In this document: one piece after another, positions 33,868 to 42,437 of the stretch | How the letters are laid out: each line of letters opens with the position of its first letter | Numbering within the stretch: position 1 is the first letter of the stretch | From: Haloarchaeobius litoreus | Lineage (GTDB): Archaea; Halobacteriota; Halobacteria; Halobacteriales; Natrialbaceae | Length of the DNA stretch: 64,000 nt | Direction: 5' to 3' | Assembly: GCF_024495425.1 (NCBI RefSeq) | Contig: NZ_JANHJR010000001.1 | Span: forward strand, 124,001 to 188,000 | Program-made: the position numbers and the translations under genes | The notes under the pieces: model-generated | The model's database searches: none | Told to the model about the DNA's origin: nothing | What the model saw: only the letters and a program-made list of their open reading frames with translations

Positions 33868-34040
33868 GCGAAAGCGAAGAACTAGACACCGGCGAGCACG
33901 CCGCAAAGCGGACGGGTCAGATGGAGGAGTGCCAGCGCTGTGGCCGCAAGCAGGGCCTCGTTGGCAAGTACGACATCTGGCTCTGTCGGCAGTGCTTCCG
34001 AGAGATTGCCCGCGACATGGGCTTCAAGAAGTATCGATAA
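33864..34040 (+). CDS. rps14: 30S ribosomal protein S14, zinc-binding form (uS14)
   Basis: This 58-residue protein starts [20 protein letters not shown] and overlaps the L5 stop by 4 nt (ATGA). Cysteines in ECQRCGRK and LCRQCF make the C-x2-C...C-x2-C zinc site of archaeal S14. The C-terminal [14 protein letters not shown] is diagnostic. S14 completes the small-subunit head. It ends 2 nt before S8. Confidence 0.94.
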   Translation: MSESEELDTGEHAAKRTGQMEECQRCGRKQGLVGKYDIWLCRQCFREIARDMGFKKYR

Positions 34041-34042
34041 CA

Positions 34043-34435
34043 ATGACAGGCAACGACCCATTCAGCAACGCGCTCTCCGGCATCGACAACGCCGAGAGCG
34101 TCGGGCATCTCACCCACACGGTATCGCCCGCCTCGAACGAGATCGGGAGCGTGCTCGAGGTCTTCTACGACCGCGGGTACATCGACGGCTTCGAGTTCGT
34201 CGACGACGGCAAGTCCGGTCACTTCGAGGTCGAACTGAAAGGTGCGATAAACGAATGCGGCCCCGTCAAACCGCGCTACTCCGTCGCGTCCGACGAGTTC
34301 GAGACGTGGGAGAAGCGGTTCCTGCCGGCACGCGACTACGGTGCGCTCATCGTGACGACCAGCCAGGGCGTCATGAGCCACTACGAGGCGCGCGAGCAGG
34401 GAGTCGGTGGCCAGGTTATCGCATACGTGTACTAA
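34043..34435 (+). CDS. rps8: 30S ribosomal protein S8 (uS8)
   Basis: The ATG at 34043 gives 130 residues starting [21 protein letters not shown]-terminal segments [20 protein letters not shown] and [10 protein letters not shown] are the S8 signature. The longer open frame overlaps S14 and is rejected. S8 binds the central domain of 16S rRNA. L6 follows 4 nt downstream. Confidence 0.96.
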   Translation: MTGNDPFSNALSGIDNAESVGHLTHTVSPASNEIGSVLEVFYDRGYIDGFEFVDDGKSGHFEVELKGAINECGPVKPRYSVASDEFETWEKRFLPARDYGALIVTTSQGVMSHYEAREQGVGGQVIAYVY

Positions 34436-34439
34436 GACA

Positions 34440-34973
34440 ATGCGAGTAGAACTGGACATTCCGGACGACGTAACAGCCGAGATGGACCACCTCGACCTCA
34501 CGGTCGACGGTCCGAACGGGTCGGTCACACGCCGACTCTGGTTCCCCGACATCAGCGTGAGCGTCGAGGGCGACCAGGTCATCGTGGAGTCCGACGCATC
34601 CGACGCGAAGACGAACGCAACCGTCGGCACCTTCGAGAGTCACATCACCAACATGATCCACGGTGTGACCGACGGATGGGAGTACGAGATGGAAGTCTTC
34701 TACTCTCACTTCCCGATGAAGGTGCAGGTCGACGGCGGCGAAGTCGTCATCGAGAACTTCCTCGGCGAGAAGGCACCGCGACGAACGAACATCCACGGCG
34801 ACACCGACGTGCAGGTCGACGGCGAGGAGCTGACCCTCTCCGGCCCTGACAAGGAAGCCGTCGGACAGACCGCCGCCGACATCGAGCAGTTGACCCGCGT
34901 CAGCGGGAAGGACACTCGCGTGTTCCAGGACGGCGTCTACATCACGAAAAAGCCCGCGAAGGGAGGTGCCTAA
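34440..34973 (+). CDS. rpl6: 50S ribosomal protein L6 (uL6)
   Basis: The ATG at 34440 gives 177 residues starting MRVELDIPDDVTAEMDHLDL. Two L6 repeats are visible; the second includes VYITKKPAKGGA at the C-terminus. HFPMKVQVDGGEVVIENFLG and KAPRRTNIHGDTDVQV are typical. L6 lies near the factor-binding site. The GGAGGTG before its stop serves as the ribosome-binding site for L32e. Confidence 0.96.
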   Translation: MRVELDIPDDVTAEMDHLDLTVDGPNGSVTRRLWFPDISVSVEGDQVIVESDASDAKTNATVGTFESHITNMIHGVTDGWEYEMEVFYSHFPMKVQVDGGEVVIENFLGEKAPRRTNIHGDTDVQVDGEELTLSGPDKEAVGQTAADIEQLTRVSGKDTRVFQDGVYITKKPAKGGA

Positions 34974-34976
34974 CGC

Positions 34977-35681
34977 ATGGCAGACGACCCACAGGAACTC
35001 GAAGACATCAGCGGTGTCGGCGAGTCCAAGGCCGAGGCGCTCCGCGCCGCCGGCTACGAGACCGTCGAGGACGTGAAGGCCGCGTCGCAGTCCGAGCTCT
35101 CGGACGTCGAGGGCATCGGGAACGCGCTCGCCGCCCGTATCAAGGCCGACGTCGGTGACCTCGAAGTCAGCGAGGACACCGAGGCCGAGATCGAGGGCGA
35201 CGAGGACGAGGACGAGCCCGAGGAGGACGTGGAGACCGAACTCCAGCCTCGGGGCCTCGCAGACAAGACGCCCGAGCTCTCCGAGGAGCACCAGCGGCTG
35301 CTCGACCAGCGTCGGACGGTCGGCAAGCCCGCGTTCAGACGGCAGGACTATCACAAGAAAAAGCGCACGCCCGAGGCGTGGCGGCGCCCCACCGGGGGCC
35401 TCTCGAAGCAGCGACGCGGTATCAAGGGCAAGGGCCCGAAGGTCGAGGCCGGCTTCCGGACCCCGACGGCGGTGCGCGGCAAGCACCCCTCGGGCTTCGA
35501 GGAGGTCTACGTGCACAACGTGGACGACCTCGAGGGCGTCGACGGCGACACGGAAGCGGTCCGCATCGCCTCCAAGGTCGGCGCTCGCAAGCGCGAGCGC
35601 ATCGAGGAGCGTGCGGAGGAGAACGGGATTCGCGTGCTGAACCCGACCTACGTCGAAGTCGAGGTGGATTCGGATGACTGA
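34977..35681 (+). CDS. rpl32e: 50S ribosomal protein L32e (eL32) with N-terminal helix-hairpin-helix domain
   Basis: This 234-residue protein is about twice the length of eukaryotic L32. The first 60 residues form a helix-hairpin-helix pair ([40 protein letters not shown]). An acidic linker (about 62-85) follows, then the L32e core ([40 protein letters not shown]). The fused N-terminal domain is usual in haloarchaea. It overlaps L19e by 8 nt. Confidence 0.95.
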   Translation: MADDPQELEDISGVGESKAEALRAAGYETVEDVKAASQSELSDVEGIGNALAARIKADVGDLEVSEDTEAEIEGDEDEDEPEEDVETELQPRGLADKTPELSEEHQRLLDQRRTVGKPAFRRQDYHKKKRTPEAWRRPTGGLSKQRRGIKGKGPKVEAGFRTPTAVRGKHPSGFEEVYVHNVDDLEGVDGDTEAVRIASKVGARKRERIEERAEENGIRVLNPTYVEVEVDSDD

Positions 35682-36123
35682 TCTGTCCGCCCAGCGGCGA
35701 CTGGCCGCCGACGTCCTCGACGTCGGGAAGAACCGCGTCTGGTTCGACCCGGACGCACAGTCCGACATCTCGGAGGCGATCACCCGAGAGGACATCCGCG
35801 AGCTGGTCGACGGTGGGACGATTCGAGCCGAAGAGAAGCGCGGCAACTCCAAGGGTCGCTCCCGCGAGCGGAAGGCCAAGCGCGCCTACGGGCACCAGAA
35901 GGGGCCCGGCAAGCGCCGCGGCAAGAAGGGCGGGCGCTCCGACCCGAAGAAGGAGTGGCAGAACCGCATCAGAGCGCAGCGAAAGAAGCTCCACGAACTC
36001 CGTGCCGAGGGCGAGATCGATCGCACCCAGTACCGCGAGCTCTACAACAAGGCCCGCGGTGGCGAGTTCCGGAGCGTCCAGTACCTGCTGAACTACATCG
36101 ACAACAACTACGGTGACCAATAA
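35674..36123 (+). CDS. rpl19e: 50S ribosomal protein L19e (eL19)
   Basis: This 149-residue protein starts [20 protein letters not shown] and includes [20 protein letters not shown], the basic stretch [15 protein letters not shown] and the C-terminal [19 protein letters not shown]19e spans the subunit interface and is found in archaea and eukaryotes. It overlaps L32e by 8 nt and shares TAATG with L18. Confidence 0.96.
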   Translation: MTDLSAQRRLAADVLDVGKNRVWFDPDAQSDISEAITREDIRELVDGGTIRAEEKRGNSKGRSRERKAKRAYGHQKGPGKRRGKKGGRSDPKKEWQNRIRAQRKKLHELRAEGEIDRTQYRELYNKARGGEFRSVQYLLNYIDNNYGDQ

Positions 36124-36674
36124 TGGCGACAGGACCACGATACAAGGTTCCGATGCGTCGTCGCCGCGAGGTCCGGACGGACTACCATCAGAGGTTGCGC
36201 CTGCTGAAATCCGGCAAGCCACGGCTCGTCGCTCGAAAGAGCAACAAGCACGCCACGGCGCAGCTGATAGTCCCCGGTACCCAGGGCGACGAGACACTCG
36301 CGAGTGCGACCTCCGAGGACCTGGCCGACTTCGGCTGGGAGGCACCCACGGGCAACCTGCCCGCGGCGTACCTGACCGGACTCCTCGCAGGCAAGCGCGC
36401 ACTCGATGCAGGCGTCGAGGAAGCGGTACTCGACATCGGCCTCAACACGGCGACACCCGGTTCGAAGGTGTTCGCGGTGCAGGAGGGCGCGATCGACGCC
36501 GGTCTCGACATCCCGCACAACGACGACGTACTGGCCGAGTGGCCACGGAACCGCGGCGAGCACATCGCCGAGTACGCTGAGCAACTCGACGAGCCGCTCT
36601 ACAGCGGTGACTTCGACGCAACAGACCTTCCCGAGCACTTCGACGAAGTGCGCGAGACCCTGATGGAGCGATAA
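36123..36674 (+). CDS. rpl18: 50S ribosomal protein L18 (uL18)
   Basis: This 183-residue protein starts [20 protein letters not shown] and shows [40 protein letters not shown] and [20 protein letters not shown]. It binds 5S rRNA with L5. It overlaps L19e by 1 nt and is followed by S5 after 1 nt. Confidence 0.96.
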   Translation: MATGPRYKVPMRRRREVRTDYHQRLRLLKSGKPRLVARKSNKHATAQLIVPGTQGDETLASATSEDLADFGWEAPTGNLPAAYLTGLLAGKRALDAGVEEAVLDIGLNTATPGSKVFAVQEGAIDAGLDIPHNDDVLAEWPRNRGEHIAEYAEQLDEPLYSGDFDATDLPEHFDEVRETLMER

Positions 36675-36675
36675 C

Positions 36676-37320
36676 ATGAGCGGCAACAACTACAACGACG
36701 GCTGGGAACCCGTCACACGGCTCGGTAAGAAGGTACAGGAGGGCGAGATCGACACGATGGAAGCCGCCCTCAACTCCGGTCTCCCGCTGAAGGAGCCGGA
36801 GGTAACTGACCAGCTCCTGCCGGGGCTGGAGGACGAGGTGCTGGACATCAACATGGTCCAGCGGATGACCGACTCCGGTCGGCGGGTGAAGTTCCGCTGT
36901 GTCGTCGCCATCGGCAACCGCGACGGCTACGTCGGCTACGCCGAGGGGCGTGACGACCAGGTCGGGGCCGCCATCCAGAAGGCGATCGGCATCGCCAAGC
37001 TGAACATCATCGACGTGCCCCGCGGCTCGGGCTCCTGGGAGGACCGGAGCACGAAGCCGCACTCGCTGACCCACCGGACGACCGGGAAGGCGGGCTCCGT
37101 CGAGGTCGAACTCATCCCCGCCCCGCTCGGGCTGGGGCTCGCGGCATCCGACACCGTCCGCAAGGTGCTGGAGCTCGCGGGTGTCGAGGACGCCTGGACC
37201 AAGAGCTACGGCAACACGCGCACGACGGTCAACTTCGCGAAGGCGACGTTCAACGCACTGGAGAACGCCTCGCAGTCCCGCCGTGCGCGGCTCCAGTCGC
37301 CCGAGGAGGTGGCCGAGTGA
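36676..37320 (+). CDS. rps5: 30S ribosomal protein S5 (uS5)
   Basis: This 214-residue protein starts [20 protein letters not shown] and contains the double-stranded RNA-binding-like region [20 protein letters not shown] and the C-terminal [21 protein letters not shown]5 shapes decoding accuracy near the mRNA entry. It overlaps L30 by 1 nt. Confidence 0.96.
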   Translation: MSGNNYNDGWEPVTRLGKKVQEGEIDTMEAALNSGLPLKEPEVTDQLLPGLEDEVLDINMVQRMTDSGRRVKFRCVVAIGNRDGYVGYAEGRDDQVGAAIQKAIGIAKLNIIDVPRGSGSWEDRSTKPHSLTHRTTGKAGSVEVELIPAPLGLGLAASDTVRKVLELAGVEDAWTKSYGNTRTTVNFAKATFNALENASQSRRARLQSPEEVAE

Positions 37321-37784
37321 TGCAGGCAGTCGTCCAGCTCCGCGGCGAGGTCGACCGCTCCGGCGCCGTCGACGACACGCTCTCGATGCTCAACATCGAG
37401 CGCGTGAACCACGCGACGCTGGTGCCGGAGACCGACAGCTACCGCGGCATGCTCACGAAGGTCAACGACTACGTCGCGATGGGCGAGCCCAGCCAGGACG
37501 TGCTGGCGACCGTGCTCGCAAAGCGTGGCGAGGTCGAGGCTACCGGCGAGGCACTCACCGACGAGTGGGTCGCCGAGGAGACAGACTACGGCAGCATCGA
37601 CGAGCTCGCCGAGGCGCTGCTGGCCGAGGAGACGACCCTCGCGGACGAGGGTCTCTCGCCGGTCCTGCGTCTGCACCCCCCGCGGAAGGGCCACGACGGC
37701 ATCAAGCACCCGACCAAGGAGGGTGGCGAGCTCGGCAAGCACACGACCGAGGAGATCGACAAGCTCCTCGAGGCAATGCGATAA
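37320..37784 (+). CDS. rpl30: 50S ribosomal protein L30 (uL30)
   Basis: The ATG overlapping the S5 stop (TGATG) gives 154 residues starting [24 protein letters not shown] one codon earlier is less likely. The archaeal L30 features are LSMLNIERVNHATLVPETDS and LRLHPPRKGHDGIKHPTKEG. Archaeal L30 is more than twice the length of the bacterial form. L15 follows after 2 nt. Confidence 0.95.
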   Translation: MQAVVQLRGEVDRSGAVDDTLSMLNIERVNHATLVPETDSYRGMLTKVNDYVAMGEPSQDVLATVLAKRGEVEATGEALTDEWVAEETDYGSIDELAEALLAEETTLADEGLSPVLRLHPPRKGHDGIKHPTKEGGELGKHTTEEIDKLLEAMR

Positions 37785-37786
37785 CA

Positions 37787-38275
37787 ATGACGAGCAAGAA
37801 ACGACGCCAGCGCGGGTCGCGCACGCACGGTGGCGGCACCCACAAGAACCGTCGTGGGGCCGGCAACCGTGGCGGCCGTGGCCGTGCTGGCCGCGACAAG
37901 CACGAGTTCCACAACTACGAACCGCTCGGCAAGCACGGGTTCAAGCGCCCGCAGGACATCCAGGACGACGTCGTCGAGATCAACGTCCAGAAGCTCGACG
38001 AGGACGCGGTCCTCTACGCGGCCGAGGACCTCGCCGAGCAGGACGGTGACACGTACGTCATCGACGCCCGCGACGTGGTCGACGGTGGCCACGACGCCGA
38101 CGTCGTGAAGGTGCTGGGCGGCGGGCAGGTCCGCAACGAGCTGGCCGTCACCGCCGACGCCTTCAGTGCGAGCGCCCGCGGCCTCATCGAGGAGGCCGGT
38201 GGCGAGGCCGTCCTCTCGGAGCGCGCGGAGCGCGCCGAAGAGGACGACGCCGACGAAGACGCGGCCGAGGAGTAA
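37787..38275 (+). CDS. rpl15: 50S ribosomal protein L15 (uL15)
   Basis: The ATG at 37787 gives 162 residues starting MTSKKRRQRGSRTHGGGTHK, the glycine/arginine-rich N-terminus of L15. VKVLGGGQVRNELAVTADAF and SASARGLIEEAGGEAVLSE follow, and the tail is acidic. L15 assembles late in the large subunit. It is the last ribosomal gene of the run; SecY follows after a 262-nt gap. Confidence 0.95.
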   Translation: MTSKKRRQRGSRTHGGGTHKNRRGAGNRGGRGRAGRDKHEFHNYEPLGKHGFKRPQDIQDDVVEINVQKLDEDAVLYAAEDLAEQDGDTYVIDARDVVDGGHDADVVKVLGGGQVRNELAVTADAFSASARGLIEEAGGEAVLSERAERAEEDDADEDAAEE

Positions 38276-38500
38276 TCCGTCGACGCCGTCTGACGTCTTT
38301 CTGCGGTTCTCTCGACATCTGGGGCGAGCAGCCGGCAGGCCGTCCGGTGGGACGGCCGCGGGTCGCTGCTCACCCGGAACGACACGGCACCGGCACCCCC
38401 CGGAAGTCGTGCTTCGTCACGAACAGCATCCTCCGCAGCTCCTCGTTCTGTCCGTCGATTTCGCCGCGTACGCGCTCGCGCGTCCGGCGCGGGCAAAGCG

Positions 38501-38510
38501 AAGTACATAC
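38501..38510 (+). promoter_or_regulatory. TATA-like box of secY
   Basis: AAGTACATAC is centred about 32 nt before the secY ATG. With the 262-nt gap after L15 it suggests secY has its own promoter. The rest of the gap (38276-38500) holds no evident gene. Confidence 0.45.
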
Positions 38511-38537
38511 AAGCATCCGTCCGGTTTGTCCCCGTAT

Positions 38538-40022
38538 ATGGGTTGGAAAGAAGCCGCCGAACCGGTCCTTACCAGGATGCCCTCGGTCCAGCGACCGGAC
38601 GGTCACGTCCCGTTCAAGCGGAAGCTGGGCTGGACCGGCGGCATACTGGTACTGTACTTCTTCCTCACGACGATTACTGTCTACGGAACAGCTGAGGTCG
38701 GAGCAGCCGGCGGAGGCGACGCGTTCGGGCAGTTCCGGTCGATCCTGGCCGGTGCCAATCGTTCGATACTGCACCTCGGCATCGGGCCGATCGTCACCGC
38801 GAGCATTGTCCTGCAGCTGCTCGGCGGCGCGAACCTCCTCGGGCTCGACACGGACGACCCCCGTGACCAGATCCTCTACCAGGGCCTCCAGAAGGTGCTG
38901 GTGCTGGTGATGACCGCGATGACCGCCATCCCGATGGTGTTCCTCTCCGCTGGCATCCTCCCGATCGCACCGGGTGCACAGGAGACCATGGCTGGCTTCG
39001 TCGGCGTCGGTAACGCCTCGATGGCTACCCGATGGCTCATCTTCGCCCAGATCTTCACCGGCGGCGTCCTCATCCTGTTCATGGACGAGATCGTGAGCAA
39101 GTGGGGCGTCGGCTCCGGTATCGGGCTGTTCATCATCGCGGGCGTGAGCCAGCGGCTGGTCACCGGGTTCATCGCGGTGTTCCGCGACTGGTTCAGCATC
39201 GTGACCGGCAGCACGAGCGTCAACGTCTTCACGCAATCTGGCCTCGCCGACCTGCTGCTCAACCAGGGTCACATCGTCGCGCTGGTGACGACGCTCCTCA
39301 TCTTCGCCATCGTCGTCTACGCGGAGAGCGTGCGCGTCGAGATCCCCCTGAGTCACGCACGGGTCAAGGGCGCACGTGGTCGCTTCCCGGTGAAGCTCAT
39401 CTACGCGAGCGTCCTGCCGATGATCCTCGTCCGCGCGCTGCAGGCGAACATCCAGTTCCTCGGCCGCGGTCTCAGCAGCCTCGGGAGCGCGCCCGCCTGG
39501 CTCGTCGAGTACAACGGCAGCGGTCAGGCCATCGGCGGCCTGTTCTACTACCTCGCACCCATCCAGCGTCCCGGCGACTGGATGTGGTGGGGGACGGGCA
39601 CCGCGAGCTCCGTCGCCACCAGTGATGGCGTCTTCCACGTCATCGCCCGCGTCGGGGTGGACCTCACGTTCATGATCGCCGGTGGTGCCATCTTCGCCAT
39701 CTTCTGGGTGGAGACGACCGACATGGGGCCGAAGTCGACCGCGAAACAGATCCAGAACTCCGGGATGCAGATCCCCGGCTTCCGCCAGAACGTCGGCGTC
39801 ATCGAGAAGGTCATGGAGCGGTACATCCCGCAGGTGACCGTCATCGGCGGCGCGCTCGTCGGGCTGCTCGCCGTCATGGCGAACATGCTCGGCACCGTCG
39901 GGAGCGTCACCGGGACGGGCCTGCTGCTCACGGTCTCCATCACGTACAAGCTGTACGAGGAGATCGCCGAGGAGCAGCTCATGGAGATGCACCCGATGAT
40001 GCGCCAGATGTTCGGGAACTAA
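38538..40022 (+). CDS. secY: protein translocase subunit SecY
   Basis: This 494-residue membrane protein starts MGWKEAAEPVLTRMPSVQRP. It has ten predicted membrane helices, the first near residues 34-54 (GGILVLYFFLTTITVYG). Family segments include the plug region (FRSILAGANRSILHLGIGPI), the cytosolic loop YAESVRVEIPLSHARVKGAR and the C-terminal SITYKLYEEIAEEQLMEMHP. SecY forms the channel for protein export and membrane insertion with SecE and Sbh. It follows the ribosomal genes as in most archaea. Confidence 0.97.
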   Translation: MGWKEAAEPVLTRMPSVQRPDGHVPFKRKLGWTGGILVLYFFLTTITVYGTAEVGAAGGGDAFGQFRSILAGANRSILHLGIGPIVTASIVLQLLGGANLLGLDTDDPRDQILYQGLQKVLVLVMTAMTAIPMVFLSAGILPIAPGAQETMAGFVGVGNASMATRWLIFAQIFTGGVLILFMDEIVSKWGVGSGIGLFIIAGVSQRLVTGFIAVFRDWFSIVTGSTSVNVFTQSGLADLLLNQGHIVALVTTLLIFAIVVYAESVRVEIPLSHARVKGARGRFPVKLIYASVLPMILVRALQANIQFLGRGLSSLGSAPAWLVEYNGSGQAIGGLFYYLAPIQRPGDWMWWGTGTASSVATSDGVFHVIARVGVDLTFMIAGGAIFAIFWVETTDMGPKSTAKQIQNSGMQIPGFRQNVGVIEKVMERYIPQVTVIGGALVGLLAVMANMLGTVGSVTGTGLLLTVSITYKLYEEIAEEQLMEMHPMMRQMFGN

Positions 40023-40082
40023 CCACTCCGGTACTTCGTTTCGATTCTCGTCTCGTGTCGACCGACACCGCCGAGCAGCTGC

Positions 40083-40799
40083 TCAGTCGTCGAACGACCG
40101 CGCGAGCTGGAACAGCGGTTCGATGTCGGCTCTCGTGTAGTCCGTGAGCAGGCGCTGGAGCTCCGCGAACTCGGGGGTGCCGGTGCGTCCCTCGACGACC
40201 TGGGCGACGTACGCCTCGCCCAGTACCTTCCCGATGTGGACGTTCGTCACCGTCGGGCCGTCGATGGCCGGGTGCGTCCCGACCGGACCGATGTCGTACT
40301 CGGCGTAGTGGGTCGGCTCGACGTGGATTCCCTCCCAGCGACAGACCTCCTCGAGCGCGACCGTGGTGCGCCACGATTCGAGCCGTTCGGCGTAGGTCTC
40401 CACCGCGAGGGGATTCAGGTCGACGTGGTGGTCGAACAGGGCGTCGAGACGGCTGGGTGCCTCCGGCCACGTCCCGTGCTCGACGGCCCGTTCCGCCCAG
40501 CCGCCGAGGTGGATCGCGTCGAACCGGTTGCCGTTGTGCGTGAGTATCCCGTCGGCCTCGCGTCCCCGACACCAGTCGTCGACCCGTCTGAGGAGGTCGG
40601 TCGTGGCCTCGACGCTCCAGCCGCCATCGCGAAAGAGGACGGCCGTCTCGACGGGTGCGCCGGGTGCAGGCTGGTGGCCGAGCCCGACCGCGACGAGCTC
40701 GAAGTAGTCCGTGTCCCGGAAGTCCGAGCCCTCCGGCGACCGGTTGGGGCTCGCCGTCTCGATGTCGATCGCGAGGAGACCGTCGGGGATGGTGGGCAT
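40083..40799 (-). CDS. DEDDy-type 3'-5' exonuclease (PolB exonuclease-like)
   Basis: This 238-residue protein has an intact RNase H-like exonuclease core. Exo I is AIDIET (D12, E14), Exo II is THNGNRFDAIHL (N91, D94) and Exo III is YTRADIE (Y221, D225). The order and spacing match the predicted 3'-5' exonucleases related to the proofreading domain of family B polymerases. It probably removes nucleotides from DNA 3' ends in repair. The gene stands alone, about 20 kb from the polymerase homologue whose own exonuclease motifs are lost. Substrate unproven. Confidence 0.82.
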   Translation of the reverse strand: MPTIPDGLLAIDIETASPNRSPEGSDFRDTDYFELVAVGLGHQPAPGAPVETAVLFRDGGWSVEATTDLLRRVDDWCRGREADGILTHNGNRFDAIHLGGWAERAVEHGTWPEAPSRLDALFDHHVDLNPLAVETYAERLESWRTTVALEEVCRWEGIHVEPTHYAEYDIGPVGTHPAIDGPTVTNVHIGKVLGEAYVAQVVEGRTGTPEFAELQRLLTDYTRADIEPLFQLARSFDD

Positions 40800-40872
40800 C
40801 GCTGTGCACTTTCTCCGTCCTCCGATATGAACGTGTGGTCAGGGACGAGCGCGGGTGGCAGTGCCCGGTGGG

Positions 40873-41008
40873 TTGCGGTAGGAAGATGCTCCGTCAAGGA
40901 TTCGAACCACGGTCGTTCCACGCCGTTTCGCTCCCTGATTCGAATCCCCCCTCCGAATCTCGACAGCAAACACGACTCGCTGTCGCTCGCCGGTCTGCCG
41001 TAGGAAAA
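40873..41008. repeat. tandem partial duplication containing a tRNA-Glu 3' fragment
   Basis: GCTCCGTCAAGGATTCGAACC at 40888-40908 copies the 3' end of the tRNA-Glu gene (41010-41030) with one mismatch, 122 bp away. The 15 nt before it (TTGCGGTAGGAAGAT) also match the sequence before the true gene. Identity stops directly after GAACC, as in the tRNA-Gly case. Both fragments then continue with ACGGTCG and later contain TCCCTGATTC. The fragment cannot form a tRNA. Confidence 0.7.
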
Positions 41009-41083
41009 TGCTCCGTCAGGGATTCGAACCCTGGTCCTTGCCGTGAGAGGGCAAGATGATTGGCCGGACTACACCAACGGAGC
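41009..41083 (-). tRNA. tRNA-Glu (anticodon CTC)
   Basis: The minus strand folds as a cloverleaf. The acceptor stem is GCTCCGT/ACGGAGC with discriminator A. The anticodon arm TTGCC-CTCTCAC-GGCAA gives anticodon CTC. The T-arm contains GGGTTCGAATCCC. CCA is not encoded. It reads glutamate codon GAG. A TATA-like box lies about 39 nt upstream. Confidence 0.95.
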
Positions 41084-41116
41084 GGCGCGCTTCTTCGCAT
41101 CTGCTCGTTTCGTCGG

Positions 41117-41128
41117 TATAATTAAAAC
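41117..41128 (-). promoter_or_regulatory. TATA-like box of tRNA-Glu
   Basis: GTTTTAATTATA on the minus strand lies about 39 nt upstream of the mature tRNA 5' end. Confidence 0.5.
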
Positions 41129-41158
41129 CCTTGCGTTTCAGCCTCGCCGTGGGGCGGT

Positions 41159-42403
41159 TTACCGTTCGTCGTCCTCTGTGTCCTCGTCGTCGAACGGGGA
41201 GCCGACGGCGTCGGGTTCGTGGCCGGCGAGGCTGACGATGTTCTCGCGGCCGACGCGGAGCTTGCTGATGCTGCCGTCGTCCTCCATGTCTGAGAGCAGC
41301 ATGCTGACCTTGGACTTCGACCAGTCGGTCTCGTCGACGATGTTGGACTGGCGCATCCGGCCGCCGTTCTCCGTCAGCAGCTCGACGACGCGGTCCTCGT
41401 CGGTGAGCAGCTCCTCGTCGGGGACGCTGGGTTCGGCCGGCGGCGTCTCGGCCGTCGCGCTAGCCCCGGCGGAGTCGGAGGGGCTGTCGGTGGTCACCGC
41501 GCCGTCGTCGCGTCCGTCGTCGCGGCGGCGGAACCAGACGGCGGCGCCGGCCATACCGACGATGACGAGCGCGAGCACGATGGGCACCATGGGGAGCGAT
41601 CCATCGTCGCCGCCCTGGCCGGGCGTCGTGGCGGTGGAGTCACCCGGCCCAGACGTGGTGCCATCGGCGGCGGTGGTGCCCCCGCCTCCATCGCTCGTCG
41701 ACGTCGACGTCGCGGTCACGGTACCGTAGACGACGCGCGGGCGCTGGTCCGAGAAGCTGCGCTCGCCCTGCCAGGTGACGCTGTCGCTCTCGGCCGGCGT
41801 CGGTGCGGAGAACTCGCCGGACGGGCTGACGTTCTCGAACACGAGCCCGTCGGCGGGGAGGAAGACGAGCGACTGTGCGGGGCCGATGTAGAACCCTCCC
41901 TCGAACACGTCCGCGACCACGACGCTGTCCCCGGTTGTCTGTGCGAACGCGGTCCAGCGGAACGACATGTTGACGATGCCGACGTGGCCGTCGAAGGTCG
42001 GCTCCTCGCTGGCGCCCCGGCGGAAGTCCGTCGCGACCATCTCACGTCCCGTCTCGTTGCGGCCGAACGCGACGAGATCTTGCGCGCGGCGCTCGAAGTT
42101 CGTGTACAGTTCGGTCTCGTTGGACTCGAACTCCGTCGCGAACTGCTGGAACTGCTCGCGCTCGGACTCGTTCGAGAGCTGGCGCTCGTAGTGGATGGCG
42201 AAGCGCGCCGAGCCGTTCTCGAAGACGCGGATACGGAACTGTGTGCGGTCGAACTCCTGTGCACTGCCCAGCGCGCCCGTCGAGTTTGGCGGAGCGTGGA
42301 CCGAGCTGTCCGGCCCGGATGCCGCCGCTGTGGCACCTCCGGCGAGCAAGACTGCGCTCACCGCGAGCAGGACGAGCGCTCCGACACCGAGTAGCCGACG
42401 CAT
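41159..42403 (-). CDS. membrane-anchored winged-helix protein with an extracellular domain
   Basis: This 414-residue protein has a signal peptide (MRRLLGVGALVLLAVSAVLL, about 1-28). An extracellular region of about 210 residues follows, with several N-glycosylation sequons (NST, NES, NET). A low-complexity Thr/Ser/Gly stalk precedes one membrane helix (about 276-297, LPMVPIVLALVIVGMAGAAV). The cytoplasmic end is a winged helix (EDRVVELLTENGGRMRQSNI, SKSKVSMLLSDMEDDGSISK). The layout suggests an external signal is sensed and passed to a DNA-binding domain held at the membrane. The signal and targets are unknown. It is convergent with no gene and upstream of tRNA-Glu. Confidence 0.8.
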   Translation of the reverse strand: MRRLLGVGALVLLAVSAVLLAGGATAAASGPDSSVHAPPNSTGALGSAQEFDRTQFRIRVFENGSARFAIHYERQLSNESEREQFQQFATEFESNETELYTNFERRAQDLVAFGRNETGREMVATDFRRGASEEPTFDGHVGIVNMSFRWTAFAQTTGDSVVVADVFEGGFYIGPAQSLVFLPADGLVFENVSPSGEFSAPTPAESDSVTWQGERSFSDQRPRVVYGTVTATSTSTSDGGGGTTAADGTTSGPGDSTATTPGQGGDDGSLPMVPIVLALVIVGMAGAAVWFRRRDDGRDDGAVTTDSPSDSAGASATAETPPAEPSVPDEELLTDEDRVVELLTENGGRMRQSNIVDETDWSKSKVSMLLSDMEDDGSISKLRVGRENIVSLAGHEPDAVGSPFDDEDTEDDER

Positions 42404-42437
42404 TCGTCACCCCTTACTCGGGGAGGGATTAAGAACG

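Noticed and set aside
40888-40908. possible second tRNA-Glu gene
   Set aside because: Same situation: only 21 nt of the 3' end are present.
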